Shown here piece after piece: positions 17,466 through 25,503 of a DNA stretch of 64,000 nucleotides. The DNA is from an uncultured Bacteroidales bacterium (GTDB lineage: Bacteria; Bacteroidota; Bacteroidia; Bacteroidales; Bacteroidaceae): contig CACYBB010000016.1 of assembly GCA_902772585.1 (NCBI GenBank), positions 22,347-86,346 on the forward strand, read 5' to 3'. The translations under genes and the position numbers were made by a program. The notes beneath the pieces are model-generated. The model was given only the letters and a program-made list of their open reading frames with translations, searched no databases and had not been told where the DNA came from. Position 1 is the stretch's first letter, and every line of letters starts with the position of its first letter.

Positions 17466-18187
17466 CGCACCACGACCTTTTTGCCGTTAACAATATTCAG
17501 ACCCTTTCGCAGACCACTCAGGCGAATACCCTGCAGGTTGTATATCGAATTCTTAACTGTGAATTGTGAATTGTGAACGGTCTCGATGCCAGTACCAGTA
17601 ACCTTTTGTAATTTAGCACTTGCCCAGATTTCGGCATAACCTACAGCGCCATCATAGGGCTGATTAGTGCTCACTACTGCATAGATTTGTTGAGTCTTTG
17701 GCAGTGAAAAGGTGCTGCTGCCTACCGTCTGCCAGTCACTCCAAAGTGTCATCCCCTCCAACTTCTGTGTATCGATATTCTCTGTCAGCAGATAGATATA
17801 ACGGTGATTTCCGTCAGTATCTTTGCCAAACAAAGCATAGCTCGATGCAGGTTCCTGGAACTCCTTGGTAGAGACAGGGTTGTCAGCATCAAGAGCCCAG
17901 CCCAGTCGGATGTTCTCACCATTCTGTTCCACTACTATTTTCCAGTCAGCAGCATAGGTATTAGCACCCCTAACCATCAACTGCTCAGCATGACAGTCGA
18001 GTGAGGTTCCATCCGTTGCTGCCGTAGTTGTGAAAGCGATTTCCTCACTGCCGCCCTCAAAAGGACTGGCGACTAATTTCCAATTGCCAACAAGTTCCTC
18101 TATAACTTGTGCAGACGCCTGTCCACTCAAGAGCAGACAGGCGCTACATAACAATATTGATTTTCTAATCATTCTATATCTATACAA
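17462..18187 (-). CDS. Secreted protein with short NGKKV C-terminal tail
   Basis: The protein has 241 residues with a signal peptide ending near GQASA. The mature body is beta-rich (EELVGNWKLVASPFEGG, then IRLGWALD) and not recognised; the layout suggests a lipocalin- or BACON-like sandwich, but I cannot confirm this. The last 25 residues (YNLQGIRLSGLRKGLNIVNG and on) almost match those of the upstream 743-residue protein and resemble the short C-terminal signals of type IX secretion cargo in Prevotella. Just before this tail the linker is encoded by a 3-copy 7-base repeat (17558-17578). It follows the larger gene by 8 bases and is probably co-transcribed with it. Confidence 0.7.
   Translation of the reverse strand: MYRYRMIRKSILLCSACLLLSGQASAQVIEELVGNWKLVASPFEGGSEEIAFTTTAATDGTSLDCHAEQLMVRGANTYAADWKIVVEQNGENIRLGWALDADNPVSTKEFQEPASSYALFGKDTDGNHRYIYLLTENIDTQKLEGMTLWSDWQTVGSSTFSLPKTQQIYAVVSTNQPYDGAVGYAEIWASAKLQKVTGTGIETVHNSQFTVKNSIYNLQGIRLSGLRKGLNIVNGKKVVVR
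17558..17578. repeat. Heptamer tandem repeat (TGTGAAT, 3 copies) inside a coding region
   Basis: Three 7-base units read TGTGAAT, TGTGAAT, TGTGAAC on the plus strand. They encode the linker directly before the C-terminal tail of the 241-residue secreted protein. The same sequence, in reverse complement, occurs in the intergenic region at 25391-25404. Confidence 0.8.
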
Positions 18188-18195
18188 TAATCTGA

Positions 18196-20427
18196 TTACT
18201 TAATCACGACCTTTTTGCCATTAACAATGTTCAGACCCTTCTGCACACTGTTCAGACGAATACCCTGCAGGTTGTAAATCTGAAGGCCCTTGACATCTGC
18301 AGCATTGACATTACTGATACCATTCGTTCCCTCAGTGATAGAGATGGGCAACAGCTGGTTAACAGTATCAGACTTACCCGTCAGGATGGCTACAATGGTA
18401 ATATTCTCCAACGTAGTATCCTTTGTCCAATTCTCAATCTTGTGAAGCTGTTGGTTGGCAGTCTCATTACCATTATTGACGTCAATGGTAGCATCGCCCT
18501 GCGTCAGTGTACCAGCAGTAGCACTTGTCATCGTCAGCGTAGCACCACTAATCTTCACTACCTTATTCTTATTGGCAGCAACATTCACCTCGGCAAGTGT
18601 ACCTTCGGCTGTGGTATATTCATTGATGTATTCAATAGCGATTGAACCGTCCTGCGAATGAATGGCCTCCTTCATCTGTGCATTGCCACTGTTCTTGCGT
18701 ACGATAGTATAAAAGACTGCATTGATCCTGGTCTTCTCTTGCAGAGAGCCAATGATAGATGTATACTGAGCCATGCAACCACCTGTAGCATCCTGAATCC
18801 AAGCAGTACCGTAACCATTGGCAGAGATACCGATAACCTCAGCATTAGTCAGCGTGAGTTTGGCAGGTGTACCATCCTCAAGGGCATTGAACTCAGCAAT
18901 ATTTGCACATTCTGTATAATCAATCTGTGCAGTTACTGTTTCAGCATTCTTCTCAGCAAGTGTGATGGTTGCCTTTGCAAGATAAGCAGTACCTTGCTTC
19001 TGAGGCATTGTGAAGTACACCACGTCAGCATTTCCTGTCCAGGTATGGTCTTCGACAGTGCCCACCATCGGAGTCATATTCAAATCACCAGCACCAGCCT
19101 GTGTGAACTCAATCTTCGTAACAGCATAGCCCTCAGGAGCCGTAATACCCATCATTGCGTACATGGGGAACATAGCCAGGCAAGTGCCGCGACTGTTGTC
19201 TGCGTAGATAGCCGATTGAGCAGAACCAGCAGTAACCTGCAGAGCGACATTGTCAACAGTAAAGGTCTCATTGAAGATAAAGCCCTCTGGGTCAGTCAGT
19301 TTCGTACCGACCTTGTGCAGACTCTCATTAAAAGCGAAAGTCACCTCTGTAGGCTGTACACCAGCAGCAACAATAGCGTCGGCAGAGATAGGCATCAGGA
19401 ACCAACCTGTGATGTAATAGATCAAGATACCAGTAATCTTGCTGGCAGCCTCAGGCCATACATAGTCTGTAGGCAGTACACCCATATAGTCGCGAGCCTT
19501 GATTGCCAGTTCATTACCATCAGCATCTTTTAAAGTCTTGTTCTTACCACTACCACTAATGCTAACGTTCTCCAATGTAATCAGACGACCGTAGTTTGCC
19601 TGCACAGCAGCCTCGCTGGCAGTCATTACAGTACCTGCCAACGTGGTGGTAGTAGCCTCGAAAGTAGTTGCATCGGTAGCGCTCAACTGGTGCTCCACCA
19701 TGACATTATTCATATCCACAGAAACATCCGTTGCCTTCGTGCCGATGATATATCCGTTGAGTGCAGTAGCAGCTGTCAGTTCCACACCCTTGATGACTGT
19801 AGCACCTGTAGCATCCTCTACATAGTAGTTACTACCCTTCACACCATTCACGCGAGCGTTGGTCAGTGTCAGTTTGGCCACCTTGCCGTCCTCGATAGCG
19901 TTGAAAGCAGCAATGTCAGCAACCTCTGTGTCGTAAGTAACGGCACCCGGCTTGACAGTCTCGCCGTTCTCATCAGCAATGGTGACGACAATCTTCAACA
20001 TCTGGCGATTTCCGCTATTGGCATGATTGAACACCACCTCAGTAGCATTTCCTGTCCATGCGTTATCAGCAACAGCACCGTTATTGGCAGTCAGGTCGAA
20101 CGTGCCACTCTTCATGGTTACAGCAATCGTTGTCAGTGCCTTTCCCTCAGGGGCATTGAACTTGATAGAGCCCAACTTATAGACATAGAGGGCCGTAATG
20201 CCGCTGTTGTCCTTCATCAGTCGACAGGGCTGGGTGGCATCACCTTGAATACCTGTCAGCGACACACCATCAACCACCAAGGGTTGTGTCAGATTGCCAT
20301 CAGCAAAATTGGCTCCCTCGCCCACTGGCCAGTTGCCGTTGTTGTTTTCGAAATCAAAGGTAATTTCCTCTGCACTGGCGCTCAGTGCTGTCAGGAACAC
20401 AAATAGTAGCGTAAAAAGTTTCTTCAT
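18196..20427 (-). CDS. Large secreted multidomain protein with OB-like repeats and NGKKV tail
   Basis: The protein has 743 residues with a signal peptide (MKKLFTLLFVFLTALSASA). Two similar blocks each begin with a beta-sandwich segment (EITFDFENNNGNWPVG and VTFAFNESLHKVG) followed by an OB-like segment: AAFNAIEDGKVAKLTLTNAR with YVEDATGAT near 170-210, and AEFNALEDGTPAKLTLTNAE with IQDATGGC near 520-560. These look like the DUF5689/YhcR OB-like modules of extracellular proteins, but I am not certain. The last 25 residues are nearly the same as those of the next gene and suggest type IX-type secretion and surface attachment. The gene has its own promoter and no catalytic motif I can identify. 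Confidence 0.72.
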   Translation of the reverse strand: MKKLFTLLFVFLTALSASAEEITFDFENNNGNWPVGEGANFADGNLTQPLVVDGVSLTGIQGDATQPCRLMKDNSGITALYVYKLGSIKFNAPEGKALTTIAVTMKSGTFDLTANNGAVADNAWTGNATEVVFNHANSGNRQMLKIVVTIADENGETVKPGAVTYDTEVADIAAFNAIEDGKVAKLTLTNARVNGVKGSNYYVEDATGATVIKGVELTAATALNGYIIGTKATDVSVDMNNVMVEHQLSATDATTFEATTTTLAGTVMTASEAAVQANYGRLITLENVSISGSGKNKTLKDADGNELAIKARDYMGVLPTDYVWPEAASKITGILIYYITGWFLMPISADAIVAAGVQPTEVTFAFNESLHKVGTKLTDPEGFIFNETFTVDNVALQVTAGSAQSAIYADNSRGTCLAMFPMYAMMGITAPEGYAVTKIEFTQAGAGDLNMTPMVGTVEDHTWTGNADVVYFTMPQKQGTAYLAKATITLAEKNAETVTAQIDYTECANIAEFNALEDGTPAKLTLTNAEVIGISANGYGTAWIQDATGGCMAQYTSIIGSLQEKTRINAVFYTIVRKNSGNAQMKEAIHSQDGSIAIEYINEYTTAEGTLAEVNVAANKNKVVKISGATLTMTSATAGTLTQGDATIDVNNGNETANQQLHKIENWTKDTTLENITIVAILTGKSDTVNQLLPISITEGTNGISNVNAADVKGLQIYNLQGIRLNSVQKGLNIVNGKKVVIK

Positions 20428-20488
20428 AAGCTTATCTTATATACTTAATAATGTGTACTTCGTTAGCGGATAGCGGACTATCGCGCTG

Positions 20489-20520
20489 CAAAAGTACACA
20501 TTTTTTTAATATCCTACAAT
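20489..20520 (-). promoter_or_regulatory. Promoter of the secreted-protein operon (ATTG, 20 bases, TACTTTTG)
   Basis: The minus-strand -7 box TACTTTTG is at 20489-20496 with ATTG at the -33 position. A TAGGTAT half-site lies 9 bases further upstream. Confidence 0.7.
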
Positions 20521-20543
20521 CGCTAAAAGTAGGTATTTTAAAG

Positions 20544-20557
20544 GGGCTATATTGCCC
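20544..20557 (-). terminator. Weak terminator-like hairpin after asd
   Basis: A 4-base GGGC/GCCC stem with a 6-base loop is followed on the minus strand by CTTTAAAAT. It is short and lacks a clean T-tract. Confidence 0.3.
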
Positions 20558-20562
20558 AGCAC

Positions 20563-21576
20563 TTACTTCACGTTACCCACCTTGATGAGGTACTCACCAA
20601 TCTGGACAGCATTCAGGGCAGCACCCTTGCGAATCTGGTCGCCAGAGAGCCAGAAGGTCAGACCGTTCTCGTCAGAGAGGTCCTTGCGCACGCGACCTAC
20701 GAAGACGTCGTCCTTGCCAGCAGTCTCGAGTGGCATGGGGTACACGAGGTTAGCGGGATCGTCGACGAGCGTACAGCCAGGAGCAGCAGCGATGGCTTTC
20801 TGTGCCTCCTCGACGCTGATGGGCTTCTCGGTCTCAATCCAAACGCTCTCAGAGTGACTGCGTAACGAGCTGACACGCACGCACATAGCCGAGCACTTGG
20901 CATCGGTATGCATAATCTTGCGCGTCTCGTTATACATCTTCATCTCCTCCTTGGTGTAGCCGTTGGGCTGGAAGACGTCAATCTGGGGAATGACGTTGTA
21001 AGCCAACTGGTGAGGGAACTTCTTGATGGTCTTCACCTCGCCGTCCTCTACCATTTCCTTGTACTGCTGCTGCAGTTCGGCCATAGCAGCGGCACCAGCA
21101 CCCGAGGCGCTCTGGTATGAAGAGACGTGGATGCGCTTGATGTGACTGATATTCTCCAGTGGCTGCAGTACTACGACCATCATAATCGTGGTGCAGTTGG
21201 GGTTGGCAATGATGCCACGCGGACGGTTCAGGGCGTCCTCAGCGTTGCACTCAGGCACCACCAAGGGTACGTCGTCGTCCATGCGGAAAGCGCTGGAGTT
21301 GTCAATCATCACAGCACCATACTTCGTGATGGTCTCTGCAAACTCCTTCGACGTGCCAGCACCAGCAGAGGTGAAGGCGATGTCGATGTCCTTGAAGTCG
21401 TCGTTGTGCTGCAACAGCTTTACGGTCAGTTCCTTACCGCGGAAGGTGTATTTCGTACCTGCTGACCTTTCAGAGCCAAACAGCACCAGTTCGTCCATCG
21501 GGAAATTTCTCTCGTCAAGCAGGCGCAGGAATTCCTGACCCACAGCGCCTGAGGCGCCCACAATTGCTACTTTCAT
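20563..21576 (-). CDS. asd: Aspartate-semialdehyde dehydrogenase
   Basis: The protein has 337 residues. It reduces beta-aspartyl phosphate to aspartate semialdehyde with NADPH, the branch point to lysine, diaminopimelate, threonine and methionine. The NADP-binding loop GASGAVG is at residues 7-13, the catalytic cysteine is Cys128 in [10 protein letters not shown], and the active-site histidine is in SLRSHSE near 245. The length and motifs fit the bacterial USG-1/Asd family. It is a single gene, with a -7 box TAATTTTG at 21612-21619. Its upstream neighbour is divergent. Confidence 0.96.
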   Translation of the reverse strand: MKVAIVGASGAVGQEFLRLLDERNFPMDELVLFGSERSAGTKYTFRGKELTVKLLQHNDDFKDIDIAFTSAGAGTSKEFAETITKYGAVMIDNSSAFRMDDDVPLVVPECNAEDALNRPRGIIANPNCTTIMMVVVLQPLENISHIKRIHVSSYQSASGAGAAAMAELQQQYKEMVEDGEVKTIKKFPHQLAYNVIPQIDVFQPNGYTKEEMKMYNETRKIMHTDAKCSAMCVRVSSLRSHSESVWIETEKPISVEEAQKAIAAAPGCTLVDDPANLVYPMPLETAGKDDVFVGRVRKDLSDENGLTFWLSGDQIRKGAALNAVQIGEYLIKVGNVK

Positions 21577-21611
21577 CAGTCTAAAAAAATTCGTTGGTTG
21601 TAAATCGGCTG

Positions 21612-21619
21612 CAAAATTA
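21612..21619 (-). promoter_or_regulatory. asd promoter, -7 box TAATTTTG
   Basis: The box lies 35 bases before the asd start on the minus strand. No convincing -33 element is visible at 19-21 bases. Confidence 0.55.
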
Positions 21620-21661
21620 CAAAAAAAGTTTCATTTTGTTCTATATTTGCCAAAAAAGTTG

Positions 21662-21669
21662 TAATTTTG
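21662..21669 (+). promoter_or_regulatory. Antiporter promoter, -7 box TAATTTTG
   Basis: The box lies 17 bases before the antiporter start. A TTTG occurs 23 bases upstream, slightly wider than usual. Confidence 0.55.
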
Positions 21670-21686
21670 CAGGAAATAATTGATTT

Positions 21687-23837
21687 ATGATGTCATACTT
21701 CCCGATAACCAGTCCGACGCTCATCTTCTTTGTCGTGCTGCTCATCATCCTGCTGGCACCCATCATCATGGGTAAGCTGCGCATTCCGCACATCATCGGA
21801 ATGGTGCTGGCTGGTGTGCTCATTGGCGAGCACGGAGTGCACCTGCTGGAGCGCGACAACTCGTTCGAGTTGTTCGGCAAGGTGGGACTGTTGTACATCA
21901 TGTTTCTGGCAGGCTTGGAAATGGATATGGAGAGCGTCAAGAAGAACTCCAGGCGCATTCTCTGGTTTGGTCTGCTGACGTGTCTGGTGCCCTTGGTGCT
22001 GACCTACGTGATAGCGATGTGGCTGCTGGACTACTCGTCGACGGCCTCGTTCCTGCTGGGTTGCATCATGGCGTCGAACACACTCATCGCCTACCCCATC
22101 ATCTCGCGCTACGGCATGGGCCGTCACCCCAGCGTGATGCTCAGCGTGGGAGCCTCGATGCTGTCGCTCTTCATGGCCCTGATGATGCTGGCGGCCCTGT
22201 CGGCATCGTACAGCAAGGACGTGGGCATCGGCTTCTGGCTGCTGTTCATCATCAAGTTTGCAGCCTTCTGCGTGCTCAGCGTCGTGCTCATTCCGAAGGT
22301 GACGCGCTACTTCCTGCGTCGCTACTCCGATGCCATCATGCAGTTCATCTACGTCCTGTCGGTGATGTTCCTCTCGGCAGCGCTGTCGGAGGCCATCGGT
22401 GTCGAGGGCATCGTGGGTGCGTTCATTGCTGGCCTTATATTAAATAGGTATATACCCCATGTGTCGCCCCTGATGAACCGCATCGAGTTCATTGGCAACG
22501 CCATCTTCATCCCCTACTTCCTGATTGGTGTGGGCATGCTCATCAACGTGGGTTCGCTGTTCGACAGCTGGCGCATGCTGCTGGTCGTGGTGCTCATCGT
22601 CTTCTTCGGCACGTTTGGCAAGGCGCTGGCAGCCTATATCTCCAGCATCCTGTTCCGACTGACCAAGGCCGAGGGACACATGATGTTCGGACTGACCTGT
22701 GCCCACGCTGCTGGTGCCATCGCAATGGTGATGGTGGGCATGCGACTGGAGGTGGCACCAGGACAATATCTGGTGAACGACGAGATACTGAACGGTGTGG
22801 TCATCATGATACTCATCACCTGCATCATCTCCACGATGATGACGGAGAAGGCCTCGCAGGAACTGACCCTCATGGGCAGTCGTGCGGTCGGCGGTTTCCC
22901 CGTCGACTCCTCCCACTCGCCCAAGAACGAGAAGGTGCTCCTGTGCGTCAAGTATCCTGACATAGCCCCCCAACTGCTGGAACTGGCCATCATGATGCGC
23001 AACCCCCAGCGCAATCGCGGACTAGTGGCGCTGAATGTGGTCTATGACGACCAACAGGCCAGCAACCATCGCGAGGACGGACTGCGCCTGCTGGAACGAC
23101 TGCAACAGCGCGCCTCGGCAGCCGACATACAGATGCAGACGCAGGTACGCCTGTCGTCGAACATTGCCAACGGCATCAAGCACGCCTTCCGCGAGTTCGG
23201 CTGCTCAGAGATTATCATGGGCATGCACGTTCACACGGACGTCAATCCTAAGTTCTGGGGCGAATTCCTGCAGAGTCTCTACAACGGCCTGAACCGTCAG
23301 ATCGTGCTGACGCGCTTCGTACAACCCTTGAACACGCTGCGACGCATACAGGTCGTGGTACCCTCAAGAGCCGAGTTCGAGCCTGGCTTCCACCGCTGGC
23401 TGGAGCGACTGGCACGCTTTGCAGGCAATCTGGACTGTCGCATACAGTTTCATGGGCGCAACGAGTCGCTGGAACTCATCCGCGTCTATATCAACAACCA
23501 CCATCCCAGCGTGCGTGCGGAGTACACCTTCATGGCCCACTGGAACGAACTGCCCCGCCTGGCTGAGCAAATCGGTCAGGACCACATGTTCGTCGTCATC
23601 ACCGCCCGTAAGGGTACCATCTCCTACAAGAACGCCTTGGAGCGCCTGCCCAAGGAACTCATGCAGCACTTCTCGGGCAAGAACCTGATGATTATCTTCC
23701 CAGACCAGTACGGTACGCAGAAGGAGGAGTCGATGACCTTCACCGCTGCTCAGCACCAGGAGGAAACCAGCTACTATGACGCCTTCGCTCGCTGGCTAAA
23801 CAAGCAGCGCGCCAAGCGCGCCGCCCTCAAGAAATAG
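21687..23837 (+). CDS. CPA2-type cation:proton antiporter with C-terminal USP-like domains
   Basis: The protein has 716 residues. About 390 N-terminal residues form 12 or so membrane helices (for example LIFFVVLLIILLAPIIMG) of the Na+/H+ exchanger (CPA) fold. The remainder is soluble and looks like two universal-stress-like modules (KVLLCVKYPDIAPQLLELA and RIQVVVPSRAEFEPGF). The usual acidic pair of the ion site is not evident: the helix 5 region reads GCIMASNTLIAYP and the next SVGASMLSLFMA. Predicted role is monovalent cation or pH homeostasis in the inner membrane. The lolD gene follows after 39 bases with a hairpin between. Confidence 0.85.
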   Translation: MMSYFPITSPTLIFFVVLLIILLAPIIMGKLRIPHIIGMVLAGVLIGEHGVHLLERDNSFELFGKVGLLYIMFLAGLEMDMESVKKNSRRILWFGLLTCLVPLVLTYVIAMWLLDYSSTASFLLGCIMASNTLIAYPIISRYGMGRHPSVMLSVGASMLSLFMALMMLAALSASYSKDVGIGFWLLFIIKFAAFCVLSVVLIPKVTRYFLRRYSDAIMQFIYVLSVMFLSAALSEAIGVEGIVGAFIAGLILNRYIPHVSPLMNRIEFIGNAIFIPYFLIGVGMLINVGSLFDSWRMLLVVVLIVFFGTFGKALAAYISSILFRLTKAEGHMMFGLTCAHAAGAIAMVMVGMRLEVAPGQYLVNDEILNGVVIMILITCIISTMMTEKASQELTLMGSRAVGGFPVDSSHSPKNEKVLLCVKYPDIAPQLLELAIMMRNPQRNRGLVALNVVYDDQQASNHREDGLRLLERLQQRASAADIQMQTQVRLSSNIANGIKHAFREFGCSEIIMGMHVHTDVNPKFWGEFLQSLYNGLNRQIVLTRFVQPLNTLRRIQVVVPSRAEFEPGFHRWLERLARFAGNLDCRIQFHGRNESLELIRVYINNHHPSVRAEYTFMAHWNELPRLAEQIGQDHMFVVITARKGTISYKNALERLPKELMQHFSGKNLMIIFPDQYGTQKEESMTFTAAQHQEETSYYDAFARWLNKQRAKRAALKK

Positions 23838-23841
23838 TGCG

Positions 23842-23862
23842 GTCAGCGGGTTCCCCGCTGAC
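23842..23862. repeat. Hairpin GTCAGCGGG-ttc-CCCGCTGAC, copy 1
   Basis: A perfect 9-base stem lies between the antiporter and lolD. An almost identical hairpin lies near the 3' end of lolD at 24534-24554, so it is a dispersed element and not a simple terminator. No T-tract follows. Confidence 0.85.
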
Positions 23863-23876
23863 ACCCCGTTAGAAAT

Positions 23877-24596
23877 ATGATTACAATACAAAACATCACC
23901 AAGAGCTTCGGCTCCCTACAAGTCCTCAAGGGCATAGACCTCCACATTGATCGTGGCGAGGTGGTCAGCATCGTGGGCCCCAGTGGCGCTGGCAAGACCA
24001 CCCTCCTGCAAATCATAGGCACCCTGGACCGTCCCGACAGCGGCAGTGTGCACGTCGATTCTGTCGACGTGACCACCCTCTCGCAGAAGAAGCTGGCCGA
24101 CTTCCGCAATCGCCACATCGGCTTCGTCTTCCAGTTCCACCAGCTGCTGCCTGAGTTCACGGCCCTGGAGAACATCATGATACCTGCCTACATAGCAGGC
24201 ACCTCGCAGAAGGCCGCCAAGCAGCGTGCCCTCGACCTGCTGCAGTTTATGGGTCTCAGCGACCGCGCCAGCCACAAGCCCTCAGAACTCTCGGGTGGCG
24301 AAAAGCAGCGCATAGCCGTTGCTCGTGCCCTGGTCAACAACCCTGCCGTCATCCTGGCCGACGAGCCCTCCGGCTCGCTCGACAGTCAGAACAAGCAGGA
24401 ACTGCACCAGCTCTTCTTCGACCTGCGCGACCAGTACGGCCAGACCTTCGTCATCGTCACCCACGACGAGCAGCTGGCCTCGATTACAGACCGCACCATT
24501 CACATGAAAGACGGCCTCTTGGACGTCCCTGTGGTCAGCGGGTTTCCCGCTGACACCGAAACCCCATCTACCCCATTAGACCCATTAGCCCCATGA
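23877..24596 (+). CDS. lolD: ABC transporter ATP-binding protein, LolD-like
   Basis: The protein has 239 residues. Walker A is GPSGAGKTT near 34-42, the signature is [15 protein letters not shown], Walker B is [13 protein letters not shown] and the switch histidine is in VTHDEQ. The GSLD and [14 protein letters not shown] segments match the LolD/MacB subgroup, which drives lipoprotein release or related envelope export. No LolC/E permease is adjacent, so the partner is elsewhere. After the normal end at MKDGLLDVP the frame runs through a dispersed hairpin and a 9-base repeat, adding about 20 Pro/Thr-rich residues unlike the family. Confidence 0.85.
   Translation: MITIQNITKSFGSLQVLKGIDLHIDRGEVVSIVGPSGAGKTTLLQIIGTLDRPDSGSVHVDSVDVTTLSQKKLADFRNRHIGFVFQFHQLLPEFTALENIMIPAYIAGTSQKAAKQRALDLLQFMGLSDRASHKPSELSGGEKQRIAVARALVNNPAVILADEPSGSLDSQNKQELHQLFFDLRDQYGQTFVIVTHDEQLASITDRTIHMKDGLLDVPVVSGFPADTETPSTPLDPLAP
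24534..24554. repeat. Hairpin GTCAGCGGG-ttt-CCCGCTGAC, copy 2 (inside lolD)
   Basis: This has the same 9-base stem as the element at 23842-23862, but it is translated as VVSGFPADT in the C-terminal extension of LolD. Confidence 0.85.
24563..24594 (+). repeat. 9-base tandem repeat (CCCATTAGA-like, 3.5 copies) spanning a start codon
   Basis: The units are CCCATCTAC, CCCATTAGA, CCCATTAGC and CCCAT. The last one supplies part of the ATG of the next gene at 24593. Confidence 0.75.
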
Positions 24597-25216
24597 TAAA
24601 ACTCGGCGACTACAACACCCTCAGAATAAAGAAGCGCACAGACTTCGGCCTCTATCTGGACGGTGGCGAGGAGGGCAACATCCTGCTGCCCAACCGCTAC
24701 GTGCCCAAGGGCTACGTCATCGGACAGGAACTGGAAGTGTTCCTCTATCTGGACCAAGACGAACGACTGGTAGCCACCACCGAGCACCCCATCGCCAAGG
24801 TCGGCGAATTTGCGTGGATGGAGTGCGCCTGGACCAACGAATATGGCGCTTTCCTGAACTGGGGCTTGATGAAAGACCTCTTCTGCCCCTTCCGCGAGCA
24901 GAAAACGCGCATGGTCAAGGGCCAGCGCTACTACGTCTATGTCATGGAGGACGAGAAGACCCACCGACTGATGGCCACCTCGAAAGTGGAGCGCTACCAG
25001 CAGAAAACGGGCTACGAACAGGCTCTCGACTTCTCTGACGAGCTGCTTCGCTACCTCCAAACCCACGATGGCTACTGCGATTTAGGCGACAAAAGTCCCT
25101 CCGAGGACATCGCCGCCCGCTTTGGCGTTTCGAAAAAAGTTTACAAGAAAGCCGTCGGCGACCTCTACCGCCGCCACCTCATTACCCTCGCAGGCGACGG
25201 TCTCCACCTCGTCTAG
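24593..25216 (+). CDS. CvfB/YitL-like S1 RNA-binding protein, shortened form
   Basis: The protein has 207 residues, whereas the family usually has about 280-300. Two N-terminal S1-like OB domains ([17 protein letters not shown] and [19 protein letters not shown]) and the C-terminal winged helix ([20 protein letters not shown]) are present. The third S1 domain that normally lies between them appears to be missing: KVERYQQ runs directly into [11 protein letters not shown], which in relatives follows that domain. The reading frame is intact. It overlaps lolD by ATGA, so translation is coupled. Relatives affect virulence gene expression in staphylococci; the role here is unknown. Confidence 0.8.
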   Translation: MIKLGDYNTLRIKKRTDFGLYLDGGEEGNILLPNRYVPKGYVIGQELEVFLYLDQDERLVATTEHPIAKVGEFAWMECAWTNEYGAFLNWGLMKDLFCPFREQKTRMVKGQRYYVYVMEDEKTHRLMATSKVERYQQKTGYEQALDFSDELLRYLQTHDGYCDLGDKSPSEDIAARFGVSKKVYKKAVGDLYRRHLITLAGDGLHLV

Positions 25217-25227
25217 AGCAACTCATT

Positions 25228-25293
25228 GTTTCTCTTAAAGAGAAAAGTCGTTTCTCTTAAGGCGAGAAGCCTTTTCTCTCTGAGCGATAAGCC
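25228..25293. repeat. Three-unit 22-base tandem repeat of palindromic TTTCTC/GAGAAA units
   Basis: Units start at 25228, 25250 and 25272. The first two begin GTTTCTCTTAA. Within each unit a TTTCTC arm is followed by a GAGAAA- or GATAAG-like arm, so each can fold on itself. The third unit is the most diverged. Confidence 0.7.
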
Positions 25294-25390
25294 GTCCCGC
25301 TTACCACCCATTTCCCGTGCATTTGTGCTCGAAAAGTACATTGTGAAATATTTTTACAAGACATAAACAGGCAGGCAACATTCCTCACAA

Positions 25391-25404
25391 ATTCACAATT
25401 CACA
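25391..25404. repeat. Two-copy heptamer (ATTCACA)
   Basis: A 7-base-period array in non-coding DNA. It is the reverse complement of the array embedded in the gene at 17558-17578. Confidence 0.65.
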
Positions 25405-25429
25405 GTTTTTTTTCGAAGCCTACAAAAGC

Positions 25430-25459
25430 AATCGCTCAGGGATTTCTCCTTGAGCGATT
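25430..25459. terminator. Strong hairpin with AATCGCTCA/TGAGCGATT arms
   Basis: A 13-pair stem (one wobble) closes on a TTTC loop. It lies between convergent genes and could terminate either. Arms of the same sequence occur in the hairpin at 26000-26034, on the other side of the lipoprotein gene. Confidence 0.7.
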
Positions 25460-25503
25460 TCCTTTGTTGCATGTTGCAATGTTGCAATAAGCACCTTCAC
25501 AGT

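Larger units (their letters stand above)
25217..25503. other. Repeat-rich intergenic region
   Basis: No gene is evident. The region holds a three-unit 22-base degenerate repeat, a two-copy ATTCACA heptamer and a strong hairpin at 25430-25459. The two flanking genes converge here. Confidence 0.7.

Noticed and set aside
18658-20406. Two long plus-strand frames (291 and 238 codons) opposite the 743-residue secreted protein
   Set aside because: The minus-strand frame has a signal peptide, repeated domains, a promoter and a C-terminal tail. The opposite frames have none of these.
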